Assembly (NCBI GenBank): GCA_963169055.1
Contig: CAUJFU010000218.1
Coordinates: 1 to 8,516, forward strand
DNA: 8,516 nucleotides
Direction of reading: 5' to 3'
From: Myxococcota bacterium
Lineage (GTDB): Bacteria > Myxococcota_C > UBA6777
The notes beneath the pieces are model-generated. The model ran no database searches. It was not told where the DNA came from and was given only the letters and a program-made list of their open reading frames with translations. Shown in pieces: positions 1 through 6,243 of the stretch. Both the position numbers and the translations under genes were made by a program. How positions within the stretch are numbered: position 1 is the stretch's first letter; every line of letters begins with the position of its first letter.

Positions 1-45
1 CCCCATCCTCTCGGATATCGTATTATCCGTAGCCTCGATCCTATC

Positions 46-50
46 GGGAG
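46..50 (+). promoter_or_regulatory. Ribosome binding site deciding the GNAT start
   Basis: GGGAG lies nine bases upstream of the ATG at 60. The alternative TTG start at 54 would leave only three bases, so the site favours the ATG. Confidence 0.6.
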
Positions 51-59
51 ATCTTGCAC

Positions 60-596
60 ATGAACACGAACAAACAGCGGTTGGCGAGCAGCCAACGACT
101 CGCCCTTCGCCTCCTCAACACAGATGACCTCGATGCGGTGACGGCCATTTATCGGGACAACCGACGATTTTTTCATTTAATTGCCGACATCAACGAACCG
201 CCCGCTGAGTATATTTGGGCCGATATGCAAGAGGGGCCGCCCGGATATGACGGACACAAGCACTTCTTTGGGCTGTTTTTGCGCGAAAGTGGCGAGATGA
301 TCGGAGTCGCCGACATTGTGGTCAACTATCCAACCGCAGGCAAGGGGATTTTCGGACTGCTGTTGTTGTCAGAAAAGCATCAGTCTGGGGGGCTCGGAAC
401 AGAGGCGGTGGGGCTGGTCGAAGGTTGGGCACAAGAAAGCGGTGCAACGAGCGAAGTCACCGTCGGCGTGGAGTGGGTGAACGAACGAGCTCGCAGATTC
501 TGGCGCAAATGCGGATATCACCCGACAGGAGAGAGCTTTGAGACGACTGCTTTAGGGCGGACACATCAGGCGGAAGTGCTGATCAAGCAGCTTTGA
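60..596 (+). CDS. GNAT family N-acetyltransferase
   Basis: The 178-residue product reads as a single-domain GNAT enzyme, which moves an acetyl group from acetyl-CoA to an amine; the substrate cannot be told. The acetyl-CoA pyrophosphate loop (motif A) is visible at about residues 99-116 as a beta strand GLLLLS followed by HQSGGLGTEA, matching the usual Q/R-x-x-G-x-G/A pattern. Motif B follows as N141-E-R-A-R-R-F-W and CGY at 151-153, typical of the RimJ/RimL-like branch. An in-frame TTG lies at 54, but GGGAG at 46-50 is nine bases before the ATG at 60 and only three before the TTG, so I take the ATG. The gene is convergent with the acyl-CoA dehydrogenase and appears monocistronic. The coding strand is G-rich. 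The family is secure; the role (protein, antibiotic or metabolite acetylation) is open. Confidence 0.88.
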   Translation: MNTNKQRLASSQRLALRLLNTDDLDAVTAIYRDNRRFFHLIADINEPPAEYIWADMQEGPPGYDGHKHFFGLFLRESGEMIGVADIVVNYPTAGKGIFGLLLLSEKHQSGGLGTEAVGLVEGWAQESGATSEVTVGVEWVNERARRFWRKCGYHPTGESFETTALGRTHQAEVLIKQL

Positions 597-618
597 TAGG
601 GCTTACGCAGTTGCCCCC

Positions 619-867
619 AAAAAAGCCGTGTTCGCGCCACTCCAAGCGACAGAGTCATACGAAATCCGCCTGTAGTGTGATCGCAACATGTAGGGGCAGC
701 CCCCCGTGGCTGCCCAACGACAGGGCGCCTACAGCACATCGTGCTGACGTTTCGATCACACATCTCTCGGATATCGTACCATTGTGTTGAAAGACCTGTG
801 ATCTGTTCGCCAAACACGGGCCAAGAGGGCTTTGCCCTATCGTGGGCGTGGGGTGGAGCCCCACATC
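619..867 (+). repeat. Structured intergenic repeat, copy A (interrupted)
   Basis: This is one of four copies of a repeated element. Its left part, A6 at 619-624 then GCCGTGTTCGCG and the left arm CCAAGCGACAGAG ending near 654, matches copies B, C and D. The right part resumes near 785 with TTGAAAGACC and TTCGCC. CCGTGTT (626-632) pairs with AACACGG (813-819). Two hairpins with three-base loops follow: AGGGC-TTT-GCCCT (826-838) and GTGGGGT-GGA-GCCCCAC (848-864), the latter with one T.G pair. Bases 655-784 are an insertion absent from the other copies. The copy fills the convergent gap between the GNAT gene and the acyl-CoA dehydrogenase and ends 27 bases from the latter's stop. ACGCAGT[T/C]GCC just before the A tract is shared with copy C, so the true left end may be nearer 606. 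Confidence 0.8.
675..761. repeat. Multi-hairpin insertion inside repeat copy A
   Basis: The insertion within copy A folds into nested stems. GTGTGATCG (675-683) pairs perfectly with CGATCACAC (753-761). Inside it TGTAG (689-693) pairs with CTACA (729-733), enclosing GGGCAGCC (694-701) and GGCTGCCC (708-715) around a six-base loop. CAGCAC (732-737) and GTGCTG (741-746) form another hairpin that competes for two bases with the previous stem. TGTAGGGGC-type hairpins of this look are common as small dispersed intergenic repeats in several bacterial phyla. I see no coding capacity, so a small non-autonomous mobile element or a structured RNA is the best description. Confidence 0.65.
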
Positions 868-891
868 ACCGGCCCAACCGCGAAAGTCCTG

Positions 892-2064
892 TCAATTGTC
901 AAAAGCTGCAAGACCCGTGATCTCTTTGCCCAAGATCAGCTTGTGGATATTTTCGGTCCCTTCGTAGGTAAGGACACTTTCGAGGTTCATCATGTGCCGC
1001 ATAATCGGGTACTCGGCGGTGATCCCGCTTGCCCCCAAGAGTTCGCGGGCTGTGCGTGCGATCTCGATGGCGATCCGCACGTTGTTCATTTTGGCCATCG
1101 AAACGTGCGTGTGGTGGCTTGCGGCCATATCGCGCAACCGACCGATGTGCAACGACAAGAGCTGGCCTTTGCTGATCTCCGTCAACATCCACACCAACTT
1201 CTCTTGCACCATCTGATAACCCGCGATAGGCCGAGAGAACTGCACACGCTCTTTCGCATACGAAAGGGCCGTTTCATAACACGCCATCGCCGCCCCAAGT
1301 GCTCCCCAACTGATGCCATAGCGCGCTGAATCCAAGCATTGCAACGCCGCTTTCAATCCGACTGCGTTGGGAAGGCGGTTTGCGACAGGGATACGGCAAT
1401 CTTCCATGATCAACTCGCCCGTGTGCGACGCACGCAACGAGTACTTGCGCTTGATCTCGACCTGTTCCAATCCTGCGGTTCCTCGATCGATCAGAAATCC
1501 ACCGATCTGGCCTTGATCATCTTTGGCCCAAACCAACGAGACATCGGCGATATCTGCATTGGTGATCCAACGCTTGGTTCCGTTGAGGACGTAGTGATCG
1601 CCATCGCGCCGCGCACGAGTCAACATCCCGTTTGGATTGGAACCAAAGTCCGGCTCTGTCAAACCAAAGCACCCAATCGCCCGTCCCTTCGCCATATCTG
1701 GCAACCAGCGTCGCCGTTGTTCTTCGGAGCCAAACTTCCAGATCGGCAACATCACAAGACTCGATTGCACCGAGCAAAAGCTGCGCACCCCCGAATCTCC
1801 ACGCTCCAATTCTTGGCAAACCAAACCATACGCCACATACGAAGCCCCCGATCCTCCGTACTCTTCGGGCAAAAACGACCCCAGATAACCTTGTTCCCCC
1901 AGCACCTTTGACAACGCATCGGGGAAGGTGTGCGCTTCAAAATGCCCTTCAATCGTCGGCAAGATCTCACGTTCCACAAAGGTTCGTGTCTCATCACGGA
2001 TCATCCGCTCTTCTTCGCTCAACATCCGATCGATCTGCAAAAAGTCTACACCTTGAAAGCTCAT
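892..2064 (-). CDS. gcdH: Acyl-CoA dehydrogenase, probable glutaryl-CoA dehydrogenase
   Basis: The 390-residue protein is a full-length FAD-dependent acyl-CoA dehydrogenase. The closest match from memory is glutaryl-CoA dehydrogenase, which oxidises and decarboxylates glutaryl-CoA to crotonyl-CoA in lysine/tryptophan and aromatic breakdown, passing electrons to ETF. Visible signatures are RGDSGVRSFCSVQSSLV (88-104), the FAD/substrate loop GCFGLTEPDFGSNP (131-144), RWITNA (165-170), the helical C-domain, and TYEGTENIHKLILGKEITG (366-384), where E368 is the expected catalytic base. E87, R94 and S95 occupy the positions that family knowledge links to binding the glutaryl carboxylate, and Y367 precedes the base as in decarboxylating enzymes. 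AGGAG (2071-2075) lies six bases before the ATG. No ETF or glutaconyl pathway genes are in view. A generic short-chain acyl-CoA dehydrogenase remains possible. Confidence 0.85.
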   Translation of the reverse strand: MSFQGVDFLQIDRMLSEEERMIRDETRTFVEREILPTIEGHFEAHTFPDALSKVLGEQGYLGSFLPEEYGGSGASYVAYGLVCQELERGDSGVRSFCSVQSSLVMLPIWKFGSEEQRRRWLPDMAKGRAIGCFGLTEPDFGSNPNGMLTRARRDGDHYVLNGTKRWITNADIADVSLVWAKDDQGQIGGFLIDRGTAGLEQVEIKRKYSLRASHTGELIMEDCRIPVANRLPNAVGLKAALQCLDSARYGISWGALGAAMACYETALSYAKERVQFSRPIAGYQMVQEKLVWMLTEISKGQLLSLHIGRLRDMAASHHTHVSMAKMNNVRIAIEIARTARELLGASGITAEYPIMRHMMNLESVLTYEGTENIHKLILGKEITGLAAFDN

Positions 2065-2227
2065 CTTTCTCTCCTACACATCCCGCGCTCCGTACGCCGC
2101 CAAAAACAGCCCTTACGTCAGATCAGCGCGCCATCACAAACTGCTCACCGTCAAACTCTGCCGCCCTATAACACAACCGACTACAATCTCCTAGAGGTTT
2201 CAAGCTCCAGATCGAACCAACATCACC

Positions 2228-2352
2228 AAAAAAAGCCGTGTTCGCGCAGCCTCAAGCGGCGATGCTGTTGGTTTGAAAAACCAAGGCACACTCCGCCAAA
2301 TACGGGGTCAAGGGAGCCGCGCTCCCTTGCGGGGCGTGGGGCAGCGCCCCAA
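2228..2352 (+). repeat. Structured intergenic repeat, copy B
   Basis: This copy is uninterrupted. A7 (2228-2234) is followed by GCCGTGTT (2235-2242); CCGTGTT pairs with AATACGG (2299-2305), using one G.T pair. The enclosed region carries the CTCAAGC...GGTTTGAA inner stem (about 2251-2276), which needs several wobbles. Then come AAGGGAGC-CGC-GCTCCCTT (2310-2328), a perfect 8-bp stem, and TGGGGC-AGC-GCCCCA (2337-2351), a perfect 6-bp stem, both with three-base loops. It lies between the cysH-type gene stop (2414) and the start of the acyl-CoA dehydrogenase. The rest of this 349-base gap (2065-2227 and 2353-2413) holds no gene; it must carry the dehydrogenase promoter, which I could not pick out. 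Confidence 0.85.
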
Positions 2353-2413
2353 AACGAACAAACCCAGCCGCACATCTCTTCGATCGAAGTGCCATACCGT
2401 GATAGTTCGAGTG

Positions 2414-3454
2414 CTATGATGCCGTTGTGGTGGGAGTTTCCGCGATATGCAGACCGCACTCGCGCTTGGTTTCTTCTTCCCACCACCAACGCCCTGCGCG
2501 TTCGTGTTCTCCCGGGCGTGGTGGCCGTGTGCAAGGCTCACATCCGATCGACACAAAGCCCCGATCATGCAAGGGATTGTAGGGTAGTTCTTGGGCGCGG
2601 ATGTAGCCCCAAACTTTTGCCGACGTCCATCCTGCCAAGGGATTGATCTTGACCAACAGACCTTCTTTTCCGACAAACGCTTCGTCTGGGTGGATCACCA
2701 ACACCTCTCCCCGTGTACTCGGACTTTGATCTCTGCGCTGCCCTGTGATCCATGCCCGATACGAATGCAACGCACGCTTCAACGGCTCGACCTTACGGAT
2801 GCCACAACACTCCTTGTGTCCGTCTGTATAGAAGCTAAACAGTCCCTTTTTTTTCACCAACGCTTGCAAGGCCGAAGTATCGGGAGCCATCAACGATATC
2901 TCGATCCCATAATACTTCCGCACACGTTCGAGAAACTGGTAGGTCTCAGGGTGCAAACGCCCTGTATCGAGGCAAAACACCGAAAACGGATACCCCGTCC
3001 GCACCGCCATCTCGATCAAAACGACATCTTCGGCCCCACTAAAAGCGATCGCGCACTCCTGTCCGAAGGTTTGGAGCGCCCATGTAATGATCTCCAACGG
3101 AGGCCGACTTGCGTAAGCCTGCTCCAAAACAGCGAGAGACTCCGCAGACAGCACCACACTTTCTCGGATGCTCTCACTAGGAGTGTCAGGAAATTGTTCG
3201 CGCAAAAATTGGAGCACGCTTCGATAGATCTGCTCGCTTCCATCGTCGGATTGCACAACAAAAAAAGGGGCGACTTCCACACCATAACGCCCCGCCAACA
3301 CCATCCCTTCGGAGGTTTCGTTGCCTTCCTCTGCGATGATCACCTGATCGATCTGCTCCCACGCTCCGCGCTGGCGCAAGAGTTCCTCTGCGTGCAAACA
3401 TTTTTCGCAGTCCCGCCCATCCAACAGGCGCTTCTTCACCATCATACGCTTCAT
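2414..3454 (-). CDS. cysH: APS reductase (assimilatory) with N-terminal glutaredoxin-like domain
   Basis: The 346-residue protein joins two domains. Residues about 105-340 are a CysH-type reductase: FSGAEDV (138-144, nucleotide loop), [11 protein letters not shown] (162-172), the pair C216-C217, [12 protein letters not shown] (237-248), C305-x-x-C308 and the catalytic ECGLH with C333. The CC...CxxC set is the 4Fe-4S ligand signature of enzymes acting on adenylyl sulfate rather than PAPS, reducing APS to sulfite in cysteine synthesis. Residues about 1-90 look like a thioredoxin/glutaredoxin fold, with C16-E-K-C19 early and a probable cis-proline at A62-P63, and could supply reducing equivalents. 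This domain is extra compared with the usual roughly 230-260-residue bacterial enzyme. GGAGG lies five bases before the ATG. No other sulfate-assimilation genes are adjacent. Confidence 0.9.
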   Translation of the reverse strand: MKRMMVKKRLLDGRDCEKCLHAEELLRQRGAWEQIDQVIIAEEGNETSEGMVLAGRYGVEVAPFFVVQSDDGSEQIYRSVLQFLREQFPDTPSESIRESVVLSAESLAVLEQAYASRPPLEIITWALQTFGQECAIAFSGAEDVVLIEMAVRTGYPFSVFCLDTGRLHPETYQFLERVRKYYGIEISLMAPDTSALQALVKKKGLFSFYTDGHKECCGIRKVEPLKRALHSYRAWITGQRRDQSPSTRGEVLVIHPDEAFVGKEGLLVKINPLAGWTSAKVWGYIRAQELPYNPLHDRGFVSIGCEPCTRPPRPGEHERAGRWWWEEETKRECGLHIAETPTTTAS

Positions 3455-3526
3455 CTACACCTCCCGAAGCATCGCAGCTTTTTCATCGAGTCCACACCAC
3501 ACAACCATCGAAAAAACACCGAAGCA

Positions 3527-3629
3527 GGTCAAGGGGCTACACTCACCCCGATAGGACGGAACGACGCGATGAGATGGTTTGTGTGGAGTTCCACCCCACA
3601 CCCCGCCATAGAACTGCGTCCCCTTGACC
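3527..3629. repeat. Inverted repeat joining copy C to a remnant
   Basis: GGTCAAGGGG at 3527-3536 is the exact reverse complement of CCCCTTGACC at 3620-3629. The second arm belongs to copy C, so the first arm, preceded by A6 at 3511-3516 and CACCG, looks like the deleted remnant of another copy in the opposite orientation, arranged tail to tail with copy C. Confidence 0.5.
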
Positions 3630-3705
3630 CCGTGTTGGCGAAGAAAGCAACGTTTTTCAAAACAACAGTTCTGTCGCTTGAAGTGTCGCGAACACGGGGT
3701 TTTTT
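3582..3705 (-). repeat. Structured intergenic repeat, copy C (reverse orientation)
   Basis: Read on the minus strand, this copy begins with A6 (3705-3700) and has the best outer stem of the family: ACCCCGTGTT pairs perfectly with AACACGGGGT (plus-strand positions 3627-3636 and 3691-3700). The inner stem TTCAAGCGACAG / CTGTTGTTTTGAA (3671-3682 and 3656-3668) closes on a two-base loop with two G.T pairs and one bulge. The next hairpin, GGGAC-GCA-GTTCT, is weaker with two G.T pairs. The last, TGTGGGGT-GGA-ACTCCACA (3600-3582), is 8 bp with one G.T. The copy sits in the 504-base divergent gap between cysH and the lipoprotein gene; 3706-3894 beyond it shows no gene. Confidence 0.85.
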
Positions 3706-3894
3706 GGCGACTGCGTCGCTTCTATCTGAGAAGGAAGTGCTACGCTTACACACAAAGACCTCGCGCCCAACCTGCGACGAGATCCACCTCTTCCTGCAAT
3801 TTTCAAAAAATCGCGTGTACATTTTTGTGTGTCGTGATATGACAACGCCCCTGCGCATTCTGTCCCGCGCTTGTTCACGGGTGCGTGTCCTAGC

Positions 3895-3909
3895 GGTTCA
3901 CGGTGAACC
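3895..3909. promoter_or_regulatory. Operator-like palindrome upstream of the lipoprotein gene
   Basis: GGTTCAC-G-GTGAACC is a perfect 7+1+7 palindrome centred at 3902, about 50 bases before the lipoprotein ATG. The position and symmetry suit a dimeric transcription factor site. A hairpin is not possible with a one-base centre, which argues for DNA binding rather than RNA folding. The regulator is unknown and I see no convincing -35/-10 pair near it. Confidence 0.45.
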
Positions 3910-3958
3910 TCGCCCTAAAACGCATCCAACTTGTTTCATTGTAAAGGATCGAACTCCG

Positions 3959-4423
3959 ATGAAAAAAATGCTCCTGTTGATCGCGACCGTTGCTCTCTCC
4001 TTCTCCCTTCTTGCATGCAAAAAAGGCGCTGTCGAAGGCACTTACGCACTCGACAAAGCCGCGATGAAAGCCGCTGCCCAAGCCGAGATCGCCAAGACGG
4101 ACCCCAAAAAACAAGGCATCCTCAAGTTCGGCCTCGCCATGATCGATATGATGAACATCAGCCTTTCTCTCGAAGCGGGCGGAAAAGCCACGATGAACAC
4201 CGAAATGCCCAATCCCTTCAAAAAAGGCGAGATCCGCAAAAAAGCCGAGATGGGAACTTGGAAGATGGACGGCGGTAAAGTCGTGATCACCACCACCCGC
4301 GAAAGCGCCAAAGACAAAACCAAAAAAGAAAGCACTGTGAGCTGCGATCTCAGCGGCAACAAACTCTCCTGCTCCCGCCAAGGCGGAAAGCGCAAGCAAA
4401 CCTTGGTCTTCATCAAAAGCTAA
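3959..4423 (+). CDS. Small lipoprotein, function unknown
   Basis: The 154-residue product starts with a lipoprotein signal peptide: MKK, a hydrophobic stretch (4-18), and the lipobox LLAC with C20 as the acylation site. Lysines at the next two positions argue against Asp-type inner-membrane retention, so outer membrane or surface is likely. The mature part is lysine-rich with two patches that look alike, EGTYALDK (26-33) and GTWKMDGGKVVITT (99-112), suggesting a small beta-barrel or lipocalin-like fold, and ends in C129-DLSGNKLS-C138, a plausible disulfide. I do not recognise the family. The ATG is chosen because AAGGA at 3944-3948 precedes it by ten bases and the signal peptide begins there; the reading frame is open far upstream through the repeat but without support. 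A palindrome at 3895-3909 may regulate it. Confidence 0.82.
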   Translation: MKKMLLLIATVALSFSLLACKKGAVEGTYALDKAAMKAAAQAEIAKTDPKKQGILKFGLAMIDMMNISLSLEAGGKATMNTEMPNPFKKGEIRKKAEMGTWKMDGGKVVITTTRESAKDKTKKESTVSCDLSGNKLSCSRQGGKRKQTLVFIKS

Positions 4424-4512
4424 TCCCCCCACAAATCCGCTCTCTCCAACATCTCCAATCTTCTTGCTCCCATCGCCTCTTCCCCCTCCAACACTCACAC
4501 TCCCCTACCTAA
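4424..4512 (+). terminator. C-rich, G-poor stretch, possible Rho utilisation site
   Basis: Immediately behind the lipoprotein stop, nearly 90 bases are strongly pyrimidine-rich with only about three G residues, with repeated CTCC, CATC and CACTC motifs. Such C-over-G bubbles are the known character of Rho loading sites, and no hairpin-plus-T-tract terminator is visible before recX. The remainder of the gap (4513-4651) shows no gene. The surrounding genes on this strand are also C-rich, so the signal is suggestive only. Confidence 0.35.
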
Positions 4513-4651
4513 ATTGTCCTTCTGGTTCGTTGTGCGCTTGACAGCACTCGACACAGAACGAAGATACCTTCCCATCAAAGCACTTTGGCTTGGGCAGCGC
4601 CCCACAAAACACAACCGCGTCACCCCTATCCACACCGACCGAGGCCCAAAG

Positions 4652-5725
4652 ATGGCGATCTTGCGAAAAAAACTTCACGCCCAAACTCCCCGATACACCG
4701 ATAAAAACGATACGCACGAACCAAGCACCGAATCCACCGCACCGATCGAAACAGACGACACACACTCCGCATCTTCCGACACCACCAACACTCCATCCTC
4801 CGCCCAGACTCCAGATCGGATCATCACCGCGATCGAAGCCCAAAAGAAAAACCCCGATCGCCTTTCGATCTATCTCGATGGGGTATTTGCCTTTGGCCTT
4901 CCACAAGCGTTGGTGGTTCAACACATGCTTTGCAAAGGCTGCCGCATCGACGAAGAAAAACAGCGGGCGCTGCTTGTCGAAGCCCAACTTGTACGTGCCA
5001 AAGAGATCGCGCTCAACTTTCTTTCCTATCAGTCCCGCACCGAACAAGAGGTCATTCAAAAACTCCGAGAGCGTGAGATCACACCCGATGTCATCGAACA
5101 AGTCATCGCCCGCTTCCGTGAACTCGGCTACCTCAACGACCAAGGCTTCGCCCGATCTTTCGCCCAAAGCCGTCTCGAAGGACGCGGACAAGGCCCACGA
5201 CGCATCCAAATGGAACTCAAAAAACGAGGCGTCGCCGAACCCCATATCCGCGAAGCCATCTCCCACCTCCACGAACAAAACGATCTCCCCGAAGCCATCC
5301 TCCCCCACGCTCAAAAACGCTGGGAACGCCTACGCAAAGAACCCCACCCTCAAAAACGCCGACAAAAATTACTCGACTTCCTGCTGCGCCAAGGTGTCGG
5401 TTTCGACCTCGCTCAAAAAGTCTTCCATACTCTCCAACAACAAGACGATGACGCCGCGTCCTCCACATCCGACATCGAAGAACAAACGTTCTTTGAAACC
5501 GATGCCATCGAGACCTTCGATGAATCGCCTGAGGTATTCGATGAACCCGAAACCACCGAACGCGATGCCCTCGAAGATATCCGCCCCCTCGCACTCAAAC
5601 GCTGGCAACGCCTCGAAAAAAGCGAAGCCGATCCCCGAAAACGCAAGCGCAAGCTCACCGACTATCTCCGCCGGCAAGGCTTTTCTTTTGACACCATCTC
5701 CGCCGTTCTCGAAGAAATATCCTAA
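4652..5725 (+). CDS. recX: Regulatory protein RecX with an extra C-terminal module
   Basis: RecX binds RecA filaments and inhibits or tunes recombination and SOS induction. The 357-residue protein starts with a low-complexity Thr/Ser/Asp tail (1-52), then IITAIEAQKKNPDRLSIYLD (57-76), the beta-hairpin start typical of long RecX proteins. Helical module 1 spans about 116-162 (LSYQSRTEQEVIQKL, RFRELGYLND), module 2 about 163-206 (FARSFAQSR, GPRRIQMELKKRGV) and module 3 about 213-262 (KRWERL...RRQKLLDFLLRQGVGFD). A strongly acidic linker (263-308) follows, and then a fourth module (309-357) that repeats module 3: KRWQRL...KRKLTDYLRRQGFSFD. Usual RecX proteins have three modules and 150-270 residues. 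The ATG is chosen as the first ATG, with GAGG seven bases before it; a TTG at 4514 in frame lacks a site. recA is not in view. Confidence 0.9.
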   Translation: MAILRKKLHAQTPRYTDKNDTHEPSTESTAPIETDDTHSASSDTTNTPSSAQTPDRIITAIEAQKKNPDRLSIYLDGVFAFGLPQALVVQHMLCKGCRIDEEKQRALLVEAQLVRAKEIALNFLSYQSRTEQEVIQKLREREITPDVIEQVIARFRELGYLNDQGFARSFAQSRLEGRGQGPRRIQMELKKRGVAEPHIREAISHLHEQNDLPEAILPHAQKRWERLRKEPHPQKRRQKLLDFLLRQGVGFDLAQKVFHTLQQQDDDAASSTSDIEEQTFFETDAIETFDESPEVFDEPETTERDALEDIRPLALKRWQRLEKSEADPRKRKRKLTDYLRRQGFSFDTISAVLEEIS

Positions 5726-5744
5726 GATTTCTTAACTGCTTTTT
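5712..5744 (+). terminator. Weak terminator-like hairpin at the recX stop
   Basis: AAGAAAT (5712-5718) pairs with ATTTCTT (5727-5733) around the recX stop codon, and a run of five T starts at 5740. The stem is AT-rich and the T run is seven bases away, so this is a weak candidate in the short convergent gap before the small minus-strand gene. Confidence 0.25.
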
Positions 5745-5745
5745 C

Positions 5746-6117
5746 TCAAGCCCTCAAAAATCTCTCAGGGAAAAGGTAGCTCGACTTCACAAAATTGTTC
5801 GCGCATCTCGTTCCATCGTTGAAAATCCGCTTTTGCGCTCGAAACAACTGCCTTCCCTGTCTCTTCTTTCGCTGCTTGGAGTTCTTCGTTTTCTGGTAAA
5901 CGCAAGCAAAAACCTGAATAGTTGGTTTCCATTTCTTGATGGGTAATGGTACGCTCAGACATCGCTCTCTCCCTCCTGATCGCCCTATGGGGCATACACG
6001 ACATTTCTGTTTCTCTCGTCGATAGCGATATCCTTCGTGCAATACAAACACCACAAAAGCTAGAAACATCAAAGAAAGCAGGTATTTCAATGATCTAACT
6101 TTTGAACGCTGCTTCAA
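5746..6117 (-). CDS. Possible small membrane protein overlapping the 65-residue gene
   Basis: This frame starts at a TTG with AGGA four bases before it and opens with a positively charged N-terminus (KQRSKVRSLK) and one clear membrane segment (YLLSLMFLAFVVFVLHEGY, about 12-30) followed by RYRREK, the layout of a single-pass inner-membrane protein. After about residue 43 (CRVCP) the sequence turns into basic, unstructured-looking residues because it shares DNA with the 65-residue gene in another frame. Either a short membrane protein has decayed, the two were once one gene split by a frameshift, or the match is chance. The rest of the 5963-6243 gap shows nothing else I can support. Confidence 0.25.
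   Translation of the reverse strand: MKQRSKVRSLKYLLSLMFLAFVVFVLHEGYRYRREKQKCRVCPIGRSGGRERCLSVPLPIKKWKPTIQVFACVYQKTKNSKQRKKRQGRQLFRAQKRIFNDGTRCANNFVKSSYLFPERFLRA
5765..5962 (-). CDS. Small acidic protein, 65 residues, unknown
   Basis: A 65-residue product beginning MSERTITHQEMETNYSGF and ending EVELPFP. It has a soluble, acidic, partly helical character (ENEELQAAKEETGKAVVSSAKADF, about 25-47, would form an amphipathic helix), two cysteines (19 and 58) and no signal peptide or membrane segment. I do not recognise it. The main support is the start: AGGAGGG on the minus strand (5971-5977) sits eight bases from the ATG, the strongest ribosome binding site in the window. The frame is open further upstream to 6004, but without such a site. 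It lies tail to tail with recX and behind the secretin/AgmX gene, with which it might be co-transcribed. Confidence 0.6.
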   Translation of the reverse strand: MSERTITHQEMETNYSGFCLRLPENEELQAAKEETGKAVVSSAKADFQRWNEMREQFCEVELPFP

Positions 6118-6243
6118 ACCATCCTGAAGTTCTACTCAATCCAAGTGAACGGCACTTCATACGGAACCCCAGTGACCCAAGTGCGCAGCCTTGTTCTCAG
6201 CACAAACAGACCCATCTCCCTCCCAAGCAAGCCTCACCCGAGA

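Noticed and set aside
940-952. TTGTGGATATTTT, resembling a DnaA box near a skew change
   Set aside because: It is a single imperfect site inside the dehydrogenase gene, far from the apparent skew switch and without a cluster or AT-rich unwinding region.
2591-3958. Plus-strand extension of the lipoprotein frame, giving a 610-residue product
   Set aside because: It runs antisense through cysH and across repeat copy C. The signal peptide and ribosome binding site place the real start at 3959.
3890-4498. Minus-strand frame opposite the lipoprotein gene
   Set aside because: A shadow of the Lys-rich lipoprotein codons, low complexity (Phe/Gly/Asp), and no start signal.
4505-5314. Long minus-strand open frame antisense to recX
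   Set aside because: It lies wholly over the recX frame, and its Phe/Asp/Gly-rich product follows from the G-poor, C-rich coding strand. No family signature or ribosome binding site was seen.
6120-6215. 27-residue minus-strand frame (MGLFVLRTRLRTWVTGVPYE...) behind the secretin-N/AgmX gene
   Set aside because: The purine-rich GGGAGG lies only three bases from the ATG, the frame is very short, and nothing recognisable is encoded; not enough to call a gene.
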